A model generated the notes under the pieces. It made no database searches. It was given only the letters and a program-made list of their open reading frames with translations, and was not told the DNA's origin. A DNA stretch of 41,673 nucleotides from Glaciecola sp965660815 (lineage in GTDB: Bacteria > Pseudomonadota > Gammaproteobacteria > Enterobacterales > Alteromonadaceae): the NCBI GenBank assembly GCA_965660815.1, contig CBFIBG010000019.1, forward strand, positions 1 through 41,673, written 5' to 3'. The position numbers and the translations under genes are program-made. Of this stretch, positions 17,544-27,076 are shown piece by piece; within the stretch, counting starts at the first letter, position 1; each line of letters starts with the position of its first letter.

Positions 17544-17656
17544 TCTACACTGAGTAAACGGTATTGGACGGCGGTAATTGCCTCAAGACAGCGCATTTTT
17601 GATTTTGGCTCTCGTTTAAAATCAATTACTGCTAAACAAAAATAAAGAGAAAATTT

Positions 17657-18445
17657 ATGGATCATGTTGTTTTATCTATTGAAGACTCGGTAGCTATGGT
17701 TACGCTTAACCGCCCTGAGTTACATAACGCCTTCAATGAAGCTGTAATTCAAGATTTAATTTCTTGTTTTGACGAAATTAATGCCACCCCTTCCGTAAGG
17801 GCAATGGTACTGCAAAGTACAGGAAAGTCTTTCAGCGCGGGCGCTGATTTAAATTGGATGCGGAAAATGGCGTCTTATTCTCAAGAGGAAAATCTCAAGG
17901 ATTCAAAGCAATTAGCATTGATGTTAAACAAACTCTACAACCTAAACAAGCCTACCATTGCTAAAGTTCAAGGCAGTGCTTTTGGAGGGGCTGTGGGTTT
18001 AATCGCCTGCTGCGATATTACCGCTGCAAGTAAACTGAGTAAATTTTGCTTAAGTGAGGTTAAATTAGGACTGATTCCAGCCACAATTTCTCCTTATATT
18101 ATTGAAGCTGTCGGCCCTAGAATGGCCAAGCGACTATTTATGACCGCGGAAGTAATATCTGCTAGGCGAGCAAGAAGGATTGGCTTAGTTGATGAAACCG
18201 TTAGTGAAGAAGACTTGGACAGTGAAATAGAAAAACACATTCAGAACATCAAGAAAAATGGACCTATAGCAGTAACAATGGCAAAACAGTTGGTTAATAC
18301 AGTAAAACATCAGCCTATCTGTAATGATCTTATGGATAAAACCAGCCAACTGATTGCCGATGTTAGAGTTTCCAAGGAAGGTCAAGAAGGTTTGCACGCA
18401 TTTCTTGAAAAACGCACTGCAAATTGGGTGGAATCAAATGATTAA
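17657..18445 (+). CDS. liuC: Methylglutaconyl-CoA hydratase (enoyl-CoA hydratase family)
   Basis: Crotonase-fold enzyme of 262 residues, hydrating 3-methylglutaconyl-CoA to HMG-CoA. The oxyanion-hole segments are visible at SAGADLNWM and at GSAFGGAVGL. The specific substrate is assigned from its place between liuB and liuD; by itself the protein would only be called an enoyl-CoA hydratase. It lies 113 bp after liuB, the largest gap inside the operon, where I see no terminator or convincing promoter. Its 3' end overlaps the true liuD start by 8 bases. Confidence 0.93.
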   Translation: MDHVVLSIEDSVAMVTLNRPELHNAFNEAVIQDLISCFDEINATPSVRAMVLQSTGKSFSAGADLNWMRKMASYSQEENLKDSKQLALMLNKLYNLNKPTIAKVQGSAFGGAVGLIACCDITAASKLSKFCLSEVKLGLIPATISPYIIEAVGPRMAKRLFMTAEVISARRARRIGLVDETVSEEDLDSEIEKHIQNIKKNGPIAVTMAKQLVNTVKHQPICNDLMDKTSQLIADVRVSKEGQEGLHAFLEKRTANWVESND

Positions 18446-20414
18446 CAAAATTTTGATTGCCAACCGTGGGGAGATTGCTTGCCGAGTAATCAGAACCGCC
18501 AAAAAGCTTAACATTTCTACGGTCGCAGTGTATTCAGAGATAGACCTGAATTCACAACATGTAAAGCAGGCAGATGAAGCCGTATGTCTTGGCCCAGCTC
18601 CGGCCTCACAAAGCTACTTAAAAGGCGACTTAATTATACAGTATGCCTTAAAACTGAACGTAGACGCTATCCACCCAGGTTATGGATTTCTATCTGAAAA
18701 CGCCAGCTTTGCTGAACAATGCGCGCAAAATGGCATTATCTTTATAGGTCCAAGCTCAGATGCAATTAGGGCAATGGGCTCTAAATCGGCCGCTAAGTCC
18801 ATAATGGAAAAAGCAAATGTGCCGTTAGTGCCAGGTTATCATGGTGACGAACAATCAGCGGCTTTCTTGCAGCAAAAAGCGCAGGAGATTGGTTACCCAG
18901 TGTTGCTGAAGGCGGCAGCCGGTGGTGGCGGGAAAGGAATGAGGCAGGTTCATGACGACAGTGCCTTCATTGATGCGTTAAATGCAGCCAAAAGAGAAGC
19001 TAAAGCCAGTTTTGATGATGAATTAATGCTGGTTGAGAAATATCTTACCCAGCCACGACACGTAGAAATTCAAGTGTTTTGTGATAATCACTCAAATGGT
19101 GTGTATTTATTTGAGAGAGATTGCTCTGTTCAAAGGCGTCACCAGAAAATAATTGAAGAGGCGCCAGCGCCTGGGCTATCTGAAGATATTCGAAAACAAA
19201 TGGGGGAAGCGGCGCTTAAAGCTGCATTTGCCATCAATTACACAGGTGCAGGCACAGTAGAGTTTTTACTAGACAGTGATGGGTCATTCTATTTTATGGA
19301 GATGAATACAAGGCTCCAAGTTGAACATCCGGTAACTGAGTTTGTGACGGGTGAAGATCTTGTCGAATGGCAAATTATGGTAGCCAATAATGAACCTCTA
19401 CCTAAAACACAATCACAACTCACCTTCACCGGCCATGCTTTCGAAGCTCGCATTTATGCAGAAGACCCCAACAATGAATTTCTGCCCAGCACTGGGGTGT
19501 TGAACGCCATAGTTGAACCAAAAAGCAGCCGATCTGTGAGAGTCGATACTGGAGTGACGAGCAAAGACGAAGTGTCAATCTACTATGATCCTATGATAGC
19601 CAAGCTAGTTGTGCACTCGTCAACTCGGGAGCAAGCTTTACAACTGTTGCTGAAAAATTTGAGACAATACATGGTCTGTGGGGTTACCACGAATATAGAT
19701 TATTTGATAAAAGTGGCACAATCAGAGCCGTTTAAGCAGGCTGAACTCACTACAGACTTTATTGAAAGACATGCGCAAGTACTTGAAACAGACGCTCATT
19801 CTGATGCACTAGCTGACAACAGCCTAGTGGCCGCGAGTGCTGCTCTTAGCCTACTGAGCACAAAGAATCAAAGCGACTTTTCCAATTTTCGGCTGAATCA
19901 TTTGAAAACTGAAGCCATAAAATTTGAGATTAATCAGCAGCTTATTGAGGTAACACAAACATATAATAAAGATGGAAGTTTCAAACTTCACTTACCTACT
20001 AAATCCATCACCTACAGAGCTAATTTAGAAGGCTCTTCGCTTAACATTGCGACTCAACACCATGAGCAAACATATCAAGTCTTTGAAACAGAAGATCATG
20101 TATATTTACAACTTTACTTTGGTACAGTTAAGGTAACTAAAACACATCCAGATATTGGCGTTGCAGGTGACGATGCTCATGCTAATGAAATATGCGCCCC
20201 CATGAATGGGACTATTGTCGATGTATTAGTGAGCGAAGGTCAGTCAGTAGAAGAAGGTCAAGTATTAGCGATAGTAGAAGCAATGAAAATGGAGCACAGT
20301 CTAAGAGCGCCCTATTCATCTACTATTTCAGAGTGTTTTGTGCAAAAAGGCGATTTAGTCGATGGCTCTAAAGTATTAATATCACTGGAATCACCCGATA
20401 ATCAAAGTATTTAA
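18438..20414 (+). CDS. liuD: Methylcrotonyl-CoA carboxylase, biotin carboxylase/biotin carrier (alpha) subunit
   Basis: A 658-residue subunit that carboxylates its own biotin with ATP and bicarbonate. The N-terminal biotin carboxylase domain (about 1-450) starts with INKILIANRGEIACR and carries the glycine-rich ATP loop AAGGGGKGMR and the QRRHQKIIEEAPAP segment. A linking region follows, then a C-terminal biotinyl domain with EAMKM; the biotinylated lysine is K617. The frame is open 28 codons further upstream (from 18354), but homologues begin at MINKILIANRGE, so I set the start at ATG 18438, overlapping liuC by 8 bases. Confidence 0.95.
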   Translation: MINKILIANRGEIACRVIRTAKKLNISTVAVYSEIDLNSQHVKQADEAVCLGPAPASQSYLKGDLIIQYALKLNVDAIHPGYGFLSENASFAEQCAQNGIIFIGPSSDAIRAMGSKSAAKSIMEKANVPLVPGYHGDEQSAAFLQQKAQEIGYPVLLKAAAGGGGKGMRQVHDDSAFIDALNAAKREAKASFDDELMLVEKYLTQPRHVEIQVFCDNHSNGVYLFERDCSVQRRHQKIIEEAPAPGLSEDIRKQMGEAALKAAFAINYTGAGTVEFLLDSDGSFYFMEMNTRLQVEHPVTEFVTGEDLVEWQIMVANNEPLPKTQSQLTFTGHAFEARIYAEDPNNEFLPSTGVLNAIVEPKSSRSVRVDTGVTSKDEVSIYYDPMIAKLVVHSSTREQALQLLLKNLRQYMVCGVTTNIDYLIKVAQSEPFKQAELTTDFIERHAQVLETDAHSDALADNSLVAASAALSLLSTKNQSDFSNFRLNHLKTEAIKFEINQQLIEVTQTYNKDGSFKLHLPTKSITYRANLEGSSLNIATQHHEQTYQVFETEDHVYLQLYFGTVKVTKTHPDIGVAGDDAHANEICAPMNGTIVDVLVSEGQSVEEGQVLAIVEAMKMEHSLRAPYSSTISECFVQKGDLVDGSKVLISLESPDNQSI

Positions 20415-20425
20415 AAAGGGCTATT

Positions 20426-21334
20426 ATGCACCTAAATTTACCCAAAAGTGTCGAGATTGTAGAAGTTGGTCCAAGAGATGGACTGCAAAACGAAAAACAG
20501 GTCTTGGCAGTTGAGGACAAGGTTCATCTTATCAATGAGTTATCCAGTTGCGGGGTTTCTCATATTGAGGCTGGGAGTTTTGTGTCACCTAAATGGGTTC
20601 CTCAAATGGCGAATTCAGAACAGGTATTATTGGGTATAGAGCGAACAAGTGGCGTAACTTATAGTGCTCTAACGCCAAATTTACAAGGATACGCCGGTGC
20701 AAAGAAAGCTAAAGCAGACTGCGTTGCTGTCTTTGCCAGTGCGTCTGAATCCTTCTCTCAAAAAAACATTAACTGCGATATCGCCACGAGCATACAGCGA
20801 TTTGAAAATGTATTACGCCAAGCCAAAGTCGATAATATTCCTGTTAGAGGCTATGTTAGTTGTGTATTAGGTTGTCCATATGAGGGGAAAATAAGCGCAG
20901 ATGCTGTTTTATCGGTCACAAAAACGCTTTTAAAGTTGGGATGTTATGAAGTATCACTAGGAGATACTATTGGGGTTGGCAGTGCGGGAAAAATGAACGC
21001 TCTTTTGAATGTACTACTGTCTCAGATCCCAGCTCAAAACCTAGCCCTGCATTGCCATGATACCTATGGTCAGGCGTTGAGCAACGTATTAATTGGCCTG
21101 CAACATGGCATCACAACCTACGACTCGTCAATCTCAGGTCTTGGTGGCTGTCCTTACGCAAAAGGAGCTTCAGGAAATCTTGCCACAGAGGATCTTGTTT
21201 ATATGTTGACTGACATGGATATAGAAACAGGCATTGAACTGGGCAAACTGGTCAGTGTTGGGCAAAAAATCAGTCACAAATTATCAAGACAGAACCAGTC
21301 TAAACTTGGCCAGGCAACGCCAACCATTACATAG
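20426..21334 (+). CDS. liuE: Hydroxymethylglutaryl-CoA lyase
   Basis: TIM-barrel lyase splitting HMG-CoA into acetoacetate and acetyl-CoA, the last step encoded here. At 302 residues it is the normal length. Active-site features are GPRDGLQNE with R17 and D18, the metal-binding HCHDTYGQALSN, and the flexible catalytic-cysteine loop GLGGCPYAKGASGN. It starts 11 bp after liuD with AAGGG before the ATG and ends the operon. The convergent MFS gene begins its stop codon 11 bp further on, and no terminator is visible in that gap. Confidence 0.95.
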   Translation: MHLNLPKSVEIVEVGPRDGLQNEKQVLAVEDKVHLINELSSCGVSHIEAGSFVSPKWVPQMANSEQVLLGIERTSGVTYSALTPNLQGYAGAKKAKADCVAVFASASESFSQKNINCDIATSIQRFENVLRQAKVDNIPVRGYVSCVLGCPYEGKISADAVLSVTKTLLKLGCYEVSLGDTIGVGSAGKMNALLNVLLSQIPAQNLALHCHDTYGQALSNVLIGLQHGITTYDSSISGLGGCPYAKGASGNLATEDLVYMLTDMDIETGIELGKLVSVGQKISHKLSRQNQSKLGQATPTIT

Positions 21335-21345
21335 GCATTAGACCA

Positions 21346-22596
21346 TTATTTTTCTGTTGGCAGAACAAACGTTAAGCATGCACCACCAGATAAAAGCAAT
21401 ATCATGATCCCCAGCACAATTGGCAGGCTAAAAAGCGATAATACAGACAACAGCGCCCCTGCAACCAAAATAAAGCTACCAACATAAGTATTCGATTTGG
21501 CAACAAATTCAGTTCTGTCATGCTCCTCAGCAATATCCACTGAATAAATTTTCCGACCCGTTCTGACTCCATTATGTCCTATAATCAATAAAAAGAATAA
21601 GCCGACAACGACCCAAGCATCAGCCGCTAAGCTTGGGTATGCAATCAGAATAATAAATAACGCAAACGCGCTTATCCCGGCCAATAAAGCACCGCACCTC
21701 ATAGACTGAAGCGCACTGCGATCAGCCACTTTTCCCCACAAGTACGAAGACAGAAAACCAGCGCTTGCCTGAGCTATTATGAGCCATGGCAATATAGAGA
21801 TAGGTTTGGCAGCAAAAGCCAGTGTATACATTGGTGCCAAAAGCGCAGAATTTGACATGAGAGAGCGAGCAATTATAAAAGTCTTAAGGGTTTTAGACAT
21901 GTTCATCAATTTTTTAGGTTGAATCGACTTTAAGGTCTTTGATACTCGGTTTTGTGACGCCTCGTCATCCTCGTTCTGCTTTAATTTTTGTTCGTCTTGA
22001 ACGTCTATTACAGTTTTCAATGGCCACATAATAATCAAACAACCCAACTGTATTGATACTGCAATCACGCCTAATATAATGATGGTTGTGGTGTCTGCAT
22101 TTTTAGACAAATTGCCATATAACAGTATTATTATGCCCATAACAATACTAAATGTACTTGAAATGGTTGCCGCGCTGCCCGTAAGAGTGCCCCTCTGTCC
22201 TTTTTTAATGTGTTTGCCTTGAATGTCTTTATTGGTTAGCGAACAAACGGCCCTACTAACACTCCAAATACTCAAACACACTACTACAGCAATTCCGGCA
22301 GATTGCCCCTGCAAATTTAATCCCAAAATTAACAGCAAGGTCAACGAAATGATTTGCGAAATAAACCCTAAACGCCATGCCCGATGTCTCTTTGGATGGG
22401 AAGCCAACAACTGAGAAATAAACGCTTGAGGAAGTAAAGCACCTGATTCACGCAAAGGAACAAGAATTGAAGAATAAAAATTGGGGGCGCCCGCAATTGA
22501 CAGTAATGCTGGCAAGGTAGTTTTCGGAGACAATAACAAATCACATAATTTTGTAGTGATAAGCGATAAACCTATTCTCCTTTCAGCGTTGAGCAA
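21346..22596 (-). CDS. Major facilitator superfamily transporter of unknown substrate
   Basis: A 416-residue polytopic inner-membrane protein with about 10-12 hydrophobic helices in two halves, separated by a charged cytoplasmic loop (about residues 195-235, many K/D/E/Q), the normal MFS plan. The substrate cannot be inferred. It does not carry a recognisable sugar- or drug-family signature that I can name. The start is TTG at 22596, supported by GGAG eight bases upstream; an in-frame stop lies six codons before it, and the only nearby ATG is out of frame. It is convergent with the liu operon and divergent from glgC, so a link to leucine metabolism is only positional. Confidence 0.8.
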   Translation of the reverse strand: MLNAERRIGLSLITTKLCDLLLSPKTTLPALLSIAGAPNFYSSILVPLRESGALLPQAFISQLLASHPKRHRAWRLGFISQIISLTLLLILGLNLQGQSAGIAVVVCLSIWSVSRAVCSLTNKDIQGKHIKKGQRGTLTGSAATISSTFSIVMGIIILLYGNLSKNADTTTIIILGVIAVSIQLGCLIIMWPLKTVIDVQDEQKLKQNEDDEASQNRVSKTLKSIQPKKLMNMSKTLKTFIIARSLMSNSALLAPMYTLAFAAKPISILPWLIIAQASAGFLSSYLWGKVADRSALQSMRCGALLAGISAFALFIILIAYPSLAADAWVVVGLFFLLIIGHNGVRTGRKIYSVDIAEEHDRTEFVAKSNTYVGSFILVAGALLSVLSLFSLPIVLGIMILLLSGGACLTFVLPTEK

Positions 22597-22771
22597 ACCG
22601 AGAACTCCATTCTAATTATTTGATGTTAATACCTTATTTGTAAGTATTCTGATCATATTCAATCATTTAGACATTGACTAAGCTCTGGTTGCTCTAAGCT
22701 AAATCTTGCTCATCAAATAGATTTTATTGTTACATTAGTCTAAAAAAAAGCATACGTAGTATAAATATCTA

Positions 22772-22801
22772 TAATGCTTATAAATATAATTTAATGCTTA
22801 T
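22772..22801 (+). promoter_or_regulatory. 20-bp-spaced direct repeat upstream of glgC
   Basis: The 10-mer TAATGCTTAT occurs twice (22772-22781 and 22792-22801), exactly 20 bp apart, or two helical turns. It ends 38 bp before the glgC ATG. The first copy overlaps a TATAAT hexamer (22770-22775). This spacing suits a regulator binding one face of the helix, but the factor is unknown. Confidence 0.4.
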
Positions 22802-22839
22802 GAGTAACAGAGCGTTAACACAATAAAAAAGACCGTCTT

Positions 22840-24096
22840 ATGAAAAATGTCAACAATCGCTATATAAGTAATCTTACTCGTGATACCTATGCATTAGTGC
22901 TGGCTGGAGGAAGAGGCTCTAGGTTGCACGAACTCACCAATTGGAGAGCTAAACCCGCTTTATATTTTGGAGGAAAGTTCAGAATTATTGATTTCCCGTT
23001 ATCCAATTGCATCAATTCAGGAATAAGGAATATTGGCGTATTAACTCAATACAAGTCCCACTCGCTTATACGTCATTTGGCGAGGGGATGGGGCCATTTT
23101 AAGAAGGAATTAGGCGAATCAGTGGAGGTGCTGCCAGCGTCTCAACGTTTTTCAGAGGATTGGTATCAAGGCACAGCGGACGCCGTGTACCAAAATATAG
23201 ATATTATACGAGTTGAATTACCTAAGTATGTGATGATCCTTTCGGGCGACCATATCTACAGAATGGATTATGGGCCTATGCTAGCTCAACACGTTGAATC
23301 TGGTGCGAAAATGACCGTCAGTTGCATGTCAGTGCCGATCGAGCAAGCGAGAAATGCATTTGGAGTGATTGCCGTGAATTCCGAAAATCAAGTCACAGGT
23401 TTCGTCGAAAAACCTAGCGAGCCAGCTCCACTTTTCGACGATCCAAATTCATGTCTGGCTTCGATGGGGAATTATGTTTTTGACACTGAGTTTCTACTGG
23501 AGCAATTGGAAAAGGATTCCAAGTGTCCGGATTCTGTACATGATTTTGGTAAAGATATTATCCCGAGTATTATTGATAATTACAGAGTGTGTGCGTTTGA
23601 CTTTAAAAAGAGCGCGAAAAATGACTCATACTGGCGGGACGTTGGGACATTAGATAGCTTCTGGGAAGCAAACATGGAATTGGTAGCGCCAGTGCCACAG
23701 CTTAATTTATATGACAAATTATGGCCTATTTGGACCTATCAAGAGCAACTCCCGCCTGCTAAATTTGTATGGGAAAGCGATAATAGCAAGGGAGAAGCCC
23801 ATAATTCGTTGGTATCTGGCGGATGCATTATATCAGGGGCGCATGTGAATAGAAGTATTTGCTTTTCAAATGTGTGTTTATACTCTCAATCCTCAGTAGA
23901 TGAATCGGTTATTTTACCTGATGTCATAATAAAAGCTCGATGTACGATTAAAAAGGCCATTATAGATAGAGGCGTTGTTCTACCGGAAAACACTGAAATT
24001 GGGGTTAATCACGATCACGACCGTGAACGAGGGTTCAGAGTGTCTGAAAACGGTGTTGTACTGGTAACAAAAGAAATGGTCAGCGAACTTAAGTAA
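22840..24096 (+). CDS. glgC: Glucose-1-phosphate adenylyltransferase (ADP-glucose pyrophosphorylase)
   Basis: Makes ADP-glucose from glucose-1-phosphate and ATP, the committed step of bacterial glycogen synthesis. At 418 residues it is the normal length. The nucleotidyltransferase signature LAGGRGSRLHELTNWRAKPA (about 18-37), the sugar-phosphate region with SGDHIYRMDYG, and GFVEKPSEP are all present, with a C-terminal left-handed beta-helix carrying the hexapeptide-like repeats. No glgA, glgB, glgX or glgP lies in the window, so it is not part of a compact glg operon here. The ATG has only a weak ribosome site. A direct repeat upstream may regulate it. Confidence 0.95.
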   Translation: MKNVNNRYISNLTRDTYALVLAGGRGSRLHELTNWRAKPALYFGGKFRIIDFPLSNCINSGIRNIGVLTQYKSHSLIRHLARGWGHFKKELGESVEVLPASQRFSEDWYQGTADAVYQNIDIIRVELPKYVMILSGDHIYRMDYGPMLAQHVESGAKMTVSCMSVPIEQARNAFGVIAVNSENQVTGFVEKPSEPAPLFDDPNSCLASMGNYVFDTEFLLEQLEKDSKCPDSVHDFGKDIIPSIIDNYRVCAFDFKKSAKNDSYWRDVGTLDSFWEANMELVAPVPQLNLYDKLWPIWTYQEQLPPAKFVWESDNSKGEAHNSLVSGGCIISGAHVNRSICFSNVCLYSQSSVDESVILPDVIIKARCTIKKAIIDRGVVLPENTEIGVNHDHDRERGFRVSENGVVLVTKEMVSELK

Positions 24097-24306
24097 TCAC
24101 ACAGCAAGCCGTTCACGTTTGATTATGACTATGGCAACGATGTGCGTTGACGGTTTATTGAGCCCCTCATTCACTCATAAACGTGCGTGATGGTTTAAGC
24201 ATTGGGTTGGATTTATTTCTGAGACCCCTTAAACTTATCCTCAAGTTAACTGAATTAAGCGCAGCATATTGTTTTGTCTAATGCTTAACTATCGAGACTA
24301 ACTCCT

Positions 24307-24540
24307 TTAGTGCTTGACACTTTTTGGCTTTTTGCGAGCGTAGAACAATGCAGTAAAAAGTGCTGACATAAACAAGTGAGTGTAAAAACTGGATAAAAAT
24401 GAATCATTAGAAAACTTTGACGCAATATTCCATATGCCCATATTCATGAGAAAAAGAACGGCACTCCCACCAATGGGATGTTGAGCTCTAAAATCGCTAA
24501 ACTCATCTACAAAAACATTGTACCTACGGTTTAGTTTCAT
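24307..24540 (-). CDS. Small membrane protein, unknown
   Basis: I do not recognise it. The 77-residue protein has two hydrophobic stretches (about residues 24-42 and 46-66) and a basic C-terminus (RKKPKSVKH), suggesting two inner-membrane helices with a positive cytoplasmic tail. The frame is open 12 codons further upstream, but a strong AAGGAG site sits six bases before the ATG at 24540, so I set the start there. It lies between glgC and the DUF1801 gene; no partner is evident. Confidence 0.6.
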   Translation of the reverse strand: MKLNRRYNVFVDEFSDFRAQHPIGGSAVLFLMNMGIWNIASKFSNDSFLSSFYTHLFMSALFTALFYARKKPKSVKH

Positions 24541-24650
24541 GTTCAACTCCTTTGCTGAGTTAGGCTGCAACATCACACGCCTAAAATACCATTCGCTTTT
24601 ATTATAGAATTAAATTGTATTCAAAGTTTGCCAATGCGTCGTGAGACTAG

Positions 24651-25082
24651 TTAAGGATATTTGCTATCCATAACGGTTATATCATTTTCGATAAGTCGTT
24701 TAACAATGTCTAAATTAACATCGCTTAATTTATTGATATTTAAACAACTTACACCATGCTTGTGTTTACCTAATTTTTCTAATAATTCTGGATGCTGTTT
24801 TACCCCGGCCATGATATACAGGCTCATATACTGTTTTCTTGGAGAAAAACCACACCGAAACCATTTATATGTTTTCCCATTACTATTAACGTAAGTATAC
24901 TCACCGAAACCTACCATATTTTCACCCCACATTTGCGGCGTTTTTTGAGTCACAGAGGCATACAATTCGAGTAATGTTTGCGAGTCCTGTCGTCTTGTAG
25001 GGTGCTTAATGTTATCTATAAACGATTGCACATTTGTTTTTGTCAGCGATGTTTTTAAAGAAGACATTGTCGAGATACCCAT
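24651..25082 (-). CDS. DUF1801 (YdhG-like) domain protein
   Basis: About 143 residues, matching the DUF1801 fold pattern: an N-terminal helical part (VQSFIDNIKHPTRRQDSQTL), the core MWGENMVGFGEYTY, and the aromatic segment KWFRCGFSPRKQYMSLYI. The function of the family is not established. The start is uncertain: GTG at 25091, ATG at 25082 and ATG at 25067 are all in frame, and none has a convincing ribosome site. It lies 74 bp downstream of the alpha/beta hydrolase on the same strand and could be read from the same transcript. Confidence 0.75.
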   Translation of the reverse strand: MGISTMSSLKTSLTKTNVQSFIDNIKHPTRRQDSQTLLELYASVTQKTPQMWGENMVGFGEYTYVNSNGKTYKWFRCGFSPRKQYMSLYIMAGVKQHPELLEKLGKHKHGVSCLNINKLSDVNLDIVKRLIENDITVMDSKYP

Positions 25083-25156
25083 ACCCACCACTTTTGTAGT
25101 TTAGTTCTAAAGTCTTAATACTTCAAGAATCGAAAAAGTCATTTTTTATATCTTGG

Positions 25157-25990
25157 CTAATTGGTTATGACAAGATTGTTGATAACCTCTGCCAACTGAA
25201 CTGGATGTTCCAACGGAAACATATGCTTTCCATATTCAAATTGAATATGGCGCATTTTAGGGTTCGCTTTTAAAAATGGTTTATATAGTACTGGAACACA
25301 AACGTCTGAATATTTCCCTGTAATCAAAGTTGCAGGAATGGTCAGTTTATTTTTAAATTGCGGAAGATTATGTGGAATGGTTCTAAAGATGTTGGCTTCA
25401 GTTTCAACATCAAAGTTTAAATGCAGATTGTCGTCTTGTTGCTTTATTACGGATTGCACGTAGTCTTGTAGGCAGTCTTTGTCAAAGTTTTTAAATAGTG
25501 GTTTTTTCGAAAAGTAATCTATCAAGTCAGTGCCTAGCCTCCACTTCCTTACTCTAGCATCAGTGATACCTGCTGGGGTTAATTTATCTATAAATTTAGT
25601 TTTCTTCGCCAATCTAAACACGTATCTAGCTAACCCTGTCACTAATGGCGGATCTAGCATTATGAGTTGAGAAAAAATATCTGGACGTTTGCACGCGGCC
25701 ATATAACTCACTACTGCACCAAATGAGTGGCCTACGCACACACATTTTTGGCCGACTTCTAATTCAGCTTCAGTAAACTCAATTAATTCTTCGACCTGAT
25801 TTTCCCAATTATCAATCAAAGGAAAACGCGTATTATGCGCAAACTTATCCAACGCAATCACTCTAATTCGATTATCAAAGTGTGAAAATAGCTTTTGGTA
25901 ACTGCCTGCAGGAAATCCATTGGCATGCGCAAAATGCAGAAGTTGAGAAGTCTTGCTCGTTGTTCTTGGGCTTCGAGTTTCACAGTTCAT
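25157..25990 (-). CDS. Alpha/beta hydrolase
   Basis: A 277-residue alpha/beta-hydrolase with nucleophile elbow GHSFG (S89), likely acid D229 in GKYSDV, catalytic histidine H256 in YGKHMFPLE, and an oxyanion-region HANGFPAGSY (22-31). It has no signal peptide, so it is cytoplasmic. The natural substrate cannot be deduced. It follows the AraC-type regulator by only 6 bp, which makes the two one transcription unit, and that unit is divergent from an AlkB-type hydroxylase. An ester or lipid substrate connected with alkane or fatty-acid use is plausible but inferred from context only. Confidence 0.85.
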   Translation of the reverse strand: MNCETRSPRTTSKTSQLLHFAHANGFPAGSYQKLFSHFDNRIRVIALDKFAHNTRFPLIDNWENQVEELIEFTEAELEVGQKCVCVGHSFGAVVSYMAACKRPDIFSQLIMLDPPLVTGLARYVFRLAKKTKFIDKLTPAGITDARVRKWRLGTDLIDYFSKKPLFKNFDKDCLQDYVQSVIKQQDDNLHLNFDVETEANIFRTIPHNLPQFKNKLTIPATLITGKYSDVCVPVLYKPFLKANPKMRHIQFEYGKHMFPLEHPVQLAEVINNLVITN

Positions 25991-25996
25991 ATTATA

Positions 25997-27022
25997 TTAT
26001 ATTATTTTCTTATTGTTTTTAATAAATTCACTAGGGGTACAATCAAACCACCGTTTAAATGCTCTTCTAAAATTAGCGACATCAACAAAACCTAAACTAC
26101 TTGCTGTCTGAGACACAGAATAACCATGATTAAGCAGCGACTGCCTGGCCAATCTAGACTGGTGTTCGTCTAGCAACACTTTAAAACTGGTGCCTTCATA
26201 TTCAAGATAGCGGTGTAAACTTCTACCACTGACGTTCAAATCCTCTGCGATTTGCAACAGACTTGGACGCTTGTGTCTATAGCGCATCAAGACTTGCTGG
26301 ACTTTACCCTTGTAGGTGGCATATTGTAAAAGTTTATTTAATTCCTGTTGGCAAGCCTGTTGCGCCTGCAAAAAACTTAGTTTATCTACGTGTGGAATAC
26401 TGGTTTCGAGCAACTTTTTATCTAATTTGATGCCACAATAAGCTTGATCAAAGATTGTCTCGACGTTTTCAAAGCGTTGATATTTATCACTGTAATCGGG
26501 AGCTGGATAATCGAATAACATGGTTTTTATCGATAATTCTGGAATTTTTTGTTTTAACGCTAAAAAGATATTAAACATGGCGCCGGTAACGGCTTCTATC
26601 ACGAACCTGTGTAAGACTCCTTGCCAGTATGTGTCGTTGGCCAGCACCAATATTTCATCACTTTCTTCGATAATTGTTAACTCAATAAATGGAACTCGAA
26701 TTACGATATATTGACGCACGAACTCCAAGAGTTGAGCAATAGTTTCGCAGTTTAACAGCGCAAGTCCAAAAGTGCCGTGATGGGCTATTTGCAATCTATT
26801 GCCTATATCCAACCCTAGCGCCTTTAATTTGGGTTGCTGTAAAGCGTCACTGAGTAAATTGTCTAGTTGATTCGCGTTGATCTGAATATCGGTCTCAACA
26901 ATCTTATCAATGTTAATGCCCTGCTCTTGCAACCACTGCTCTATTAAAAAACCATGTGACTTGAGACTGGCGACTAAATGGCCTAAATAATAAATGGGTA
27001 TGGGCTGAGAAAAGTCTCTCAT
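25997..27022 (-). CDS. AraC-family transcriptional regulator
   Basis: A 341-residue regulator with an N-terminal ligand-sensing domain of the arabinose-binding-like type (about 1-210) and a C-terminal double helix-turn-helix (about 245-335), including PSLLQIAEDLNVSGRSLHRYL and the AraC signature around SQTASSLGFVDVANFRRAFKRW. It begins 147 bp from the AlkB-like start on the opposite strand. In Acinetobacter the AraC-type AlkR controls the alkane hydroxylase gene alkM, so a similar role here is reasonable. It is in one unit with the hydrolase. Ligand and target are inferred. Confidence 0.9.
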   Translation of the reverse strand: MRDFSQPIPIYYLGHLVASLKSHGFLIEQWLQEQGINIDKIVETDIQINANQLDNLLSDALQQPKLKALGLDIGNRLQIAHHGTFGLALLNCETIAQLLEFVRQYIVIRVPFIELTIIEESDEILVLANDTYWQGVLHRFVIEAVTGAMFNIFLALKQKIPELSIKTMLFDYPAPDYSDKYQRFENVETIFDQAYCGIKLDKKLLETSIPHVDKLSFLQAQQACQQELNKLLQYATYKGKVQQVLMRYRHKRPSLLQIAEDLNVSGRSLHRYLEYEGTSFKVLLDEHQSRLARQSLLNHGYSVSQTASSLGFVDVANFRRAFKRWFDCTPSEFIKNNKKII

Positions 27023-27061
27023 AAACGGTTTCCTAAAGTATGTCGCACACCATTAAAATAC

Positions 27062-27076
27062 GTCATTATTTGTCAT
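27062..27076 (+). promoter_or_regulatory. Candidate AraC-type half-sites between regulator and AlkB-like gene
   Basis: GTCAT occurs twice, at 27062-27066 and 27072-27076, in direct orientation with a 10-bp period. The second copy overlaps TTGTCA (27070-27075), a 5/6 match to a -35 box. Direct half-sites one helical turn apart overlapping the -35 are typical for AraC-type activators. The -10 partner (CAATAT, 27093-27098) is weak. Confidence 0.4.

Noticed and set aside
18354..18437. 28 extra codons at the 5' end of liuD
   Set aside because: They lie inside liuC; homologues start at MINKILIANRGE, and the ATG at 18438 gives the normal 8-base overlap.
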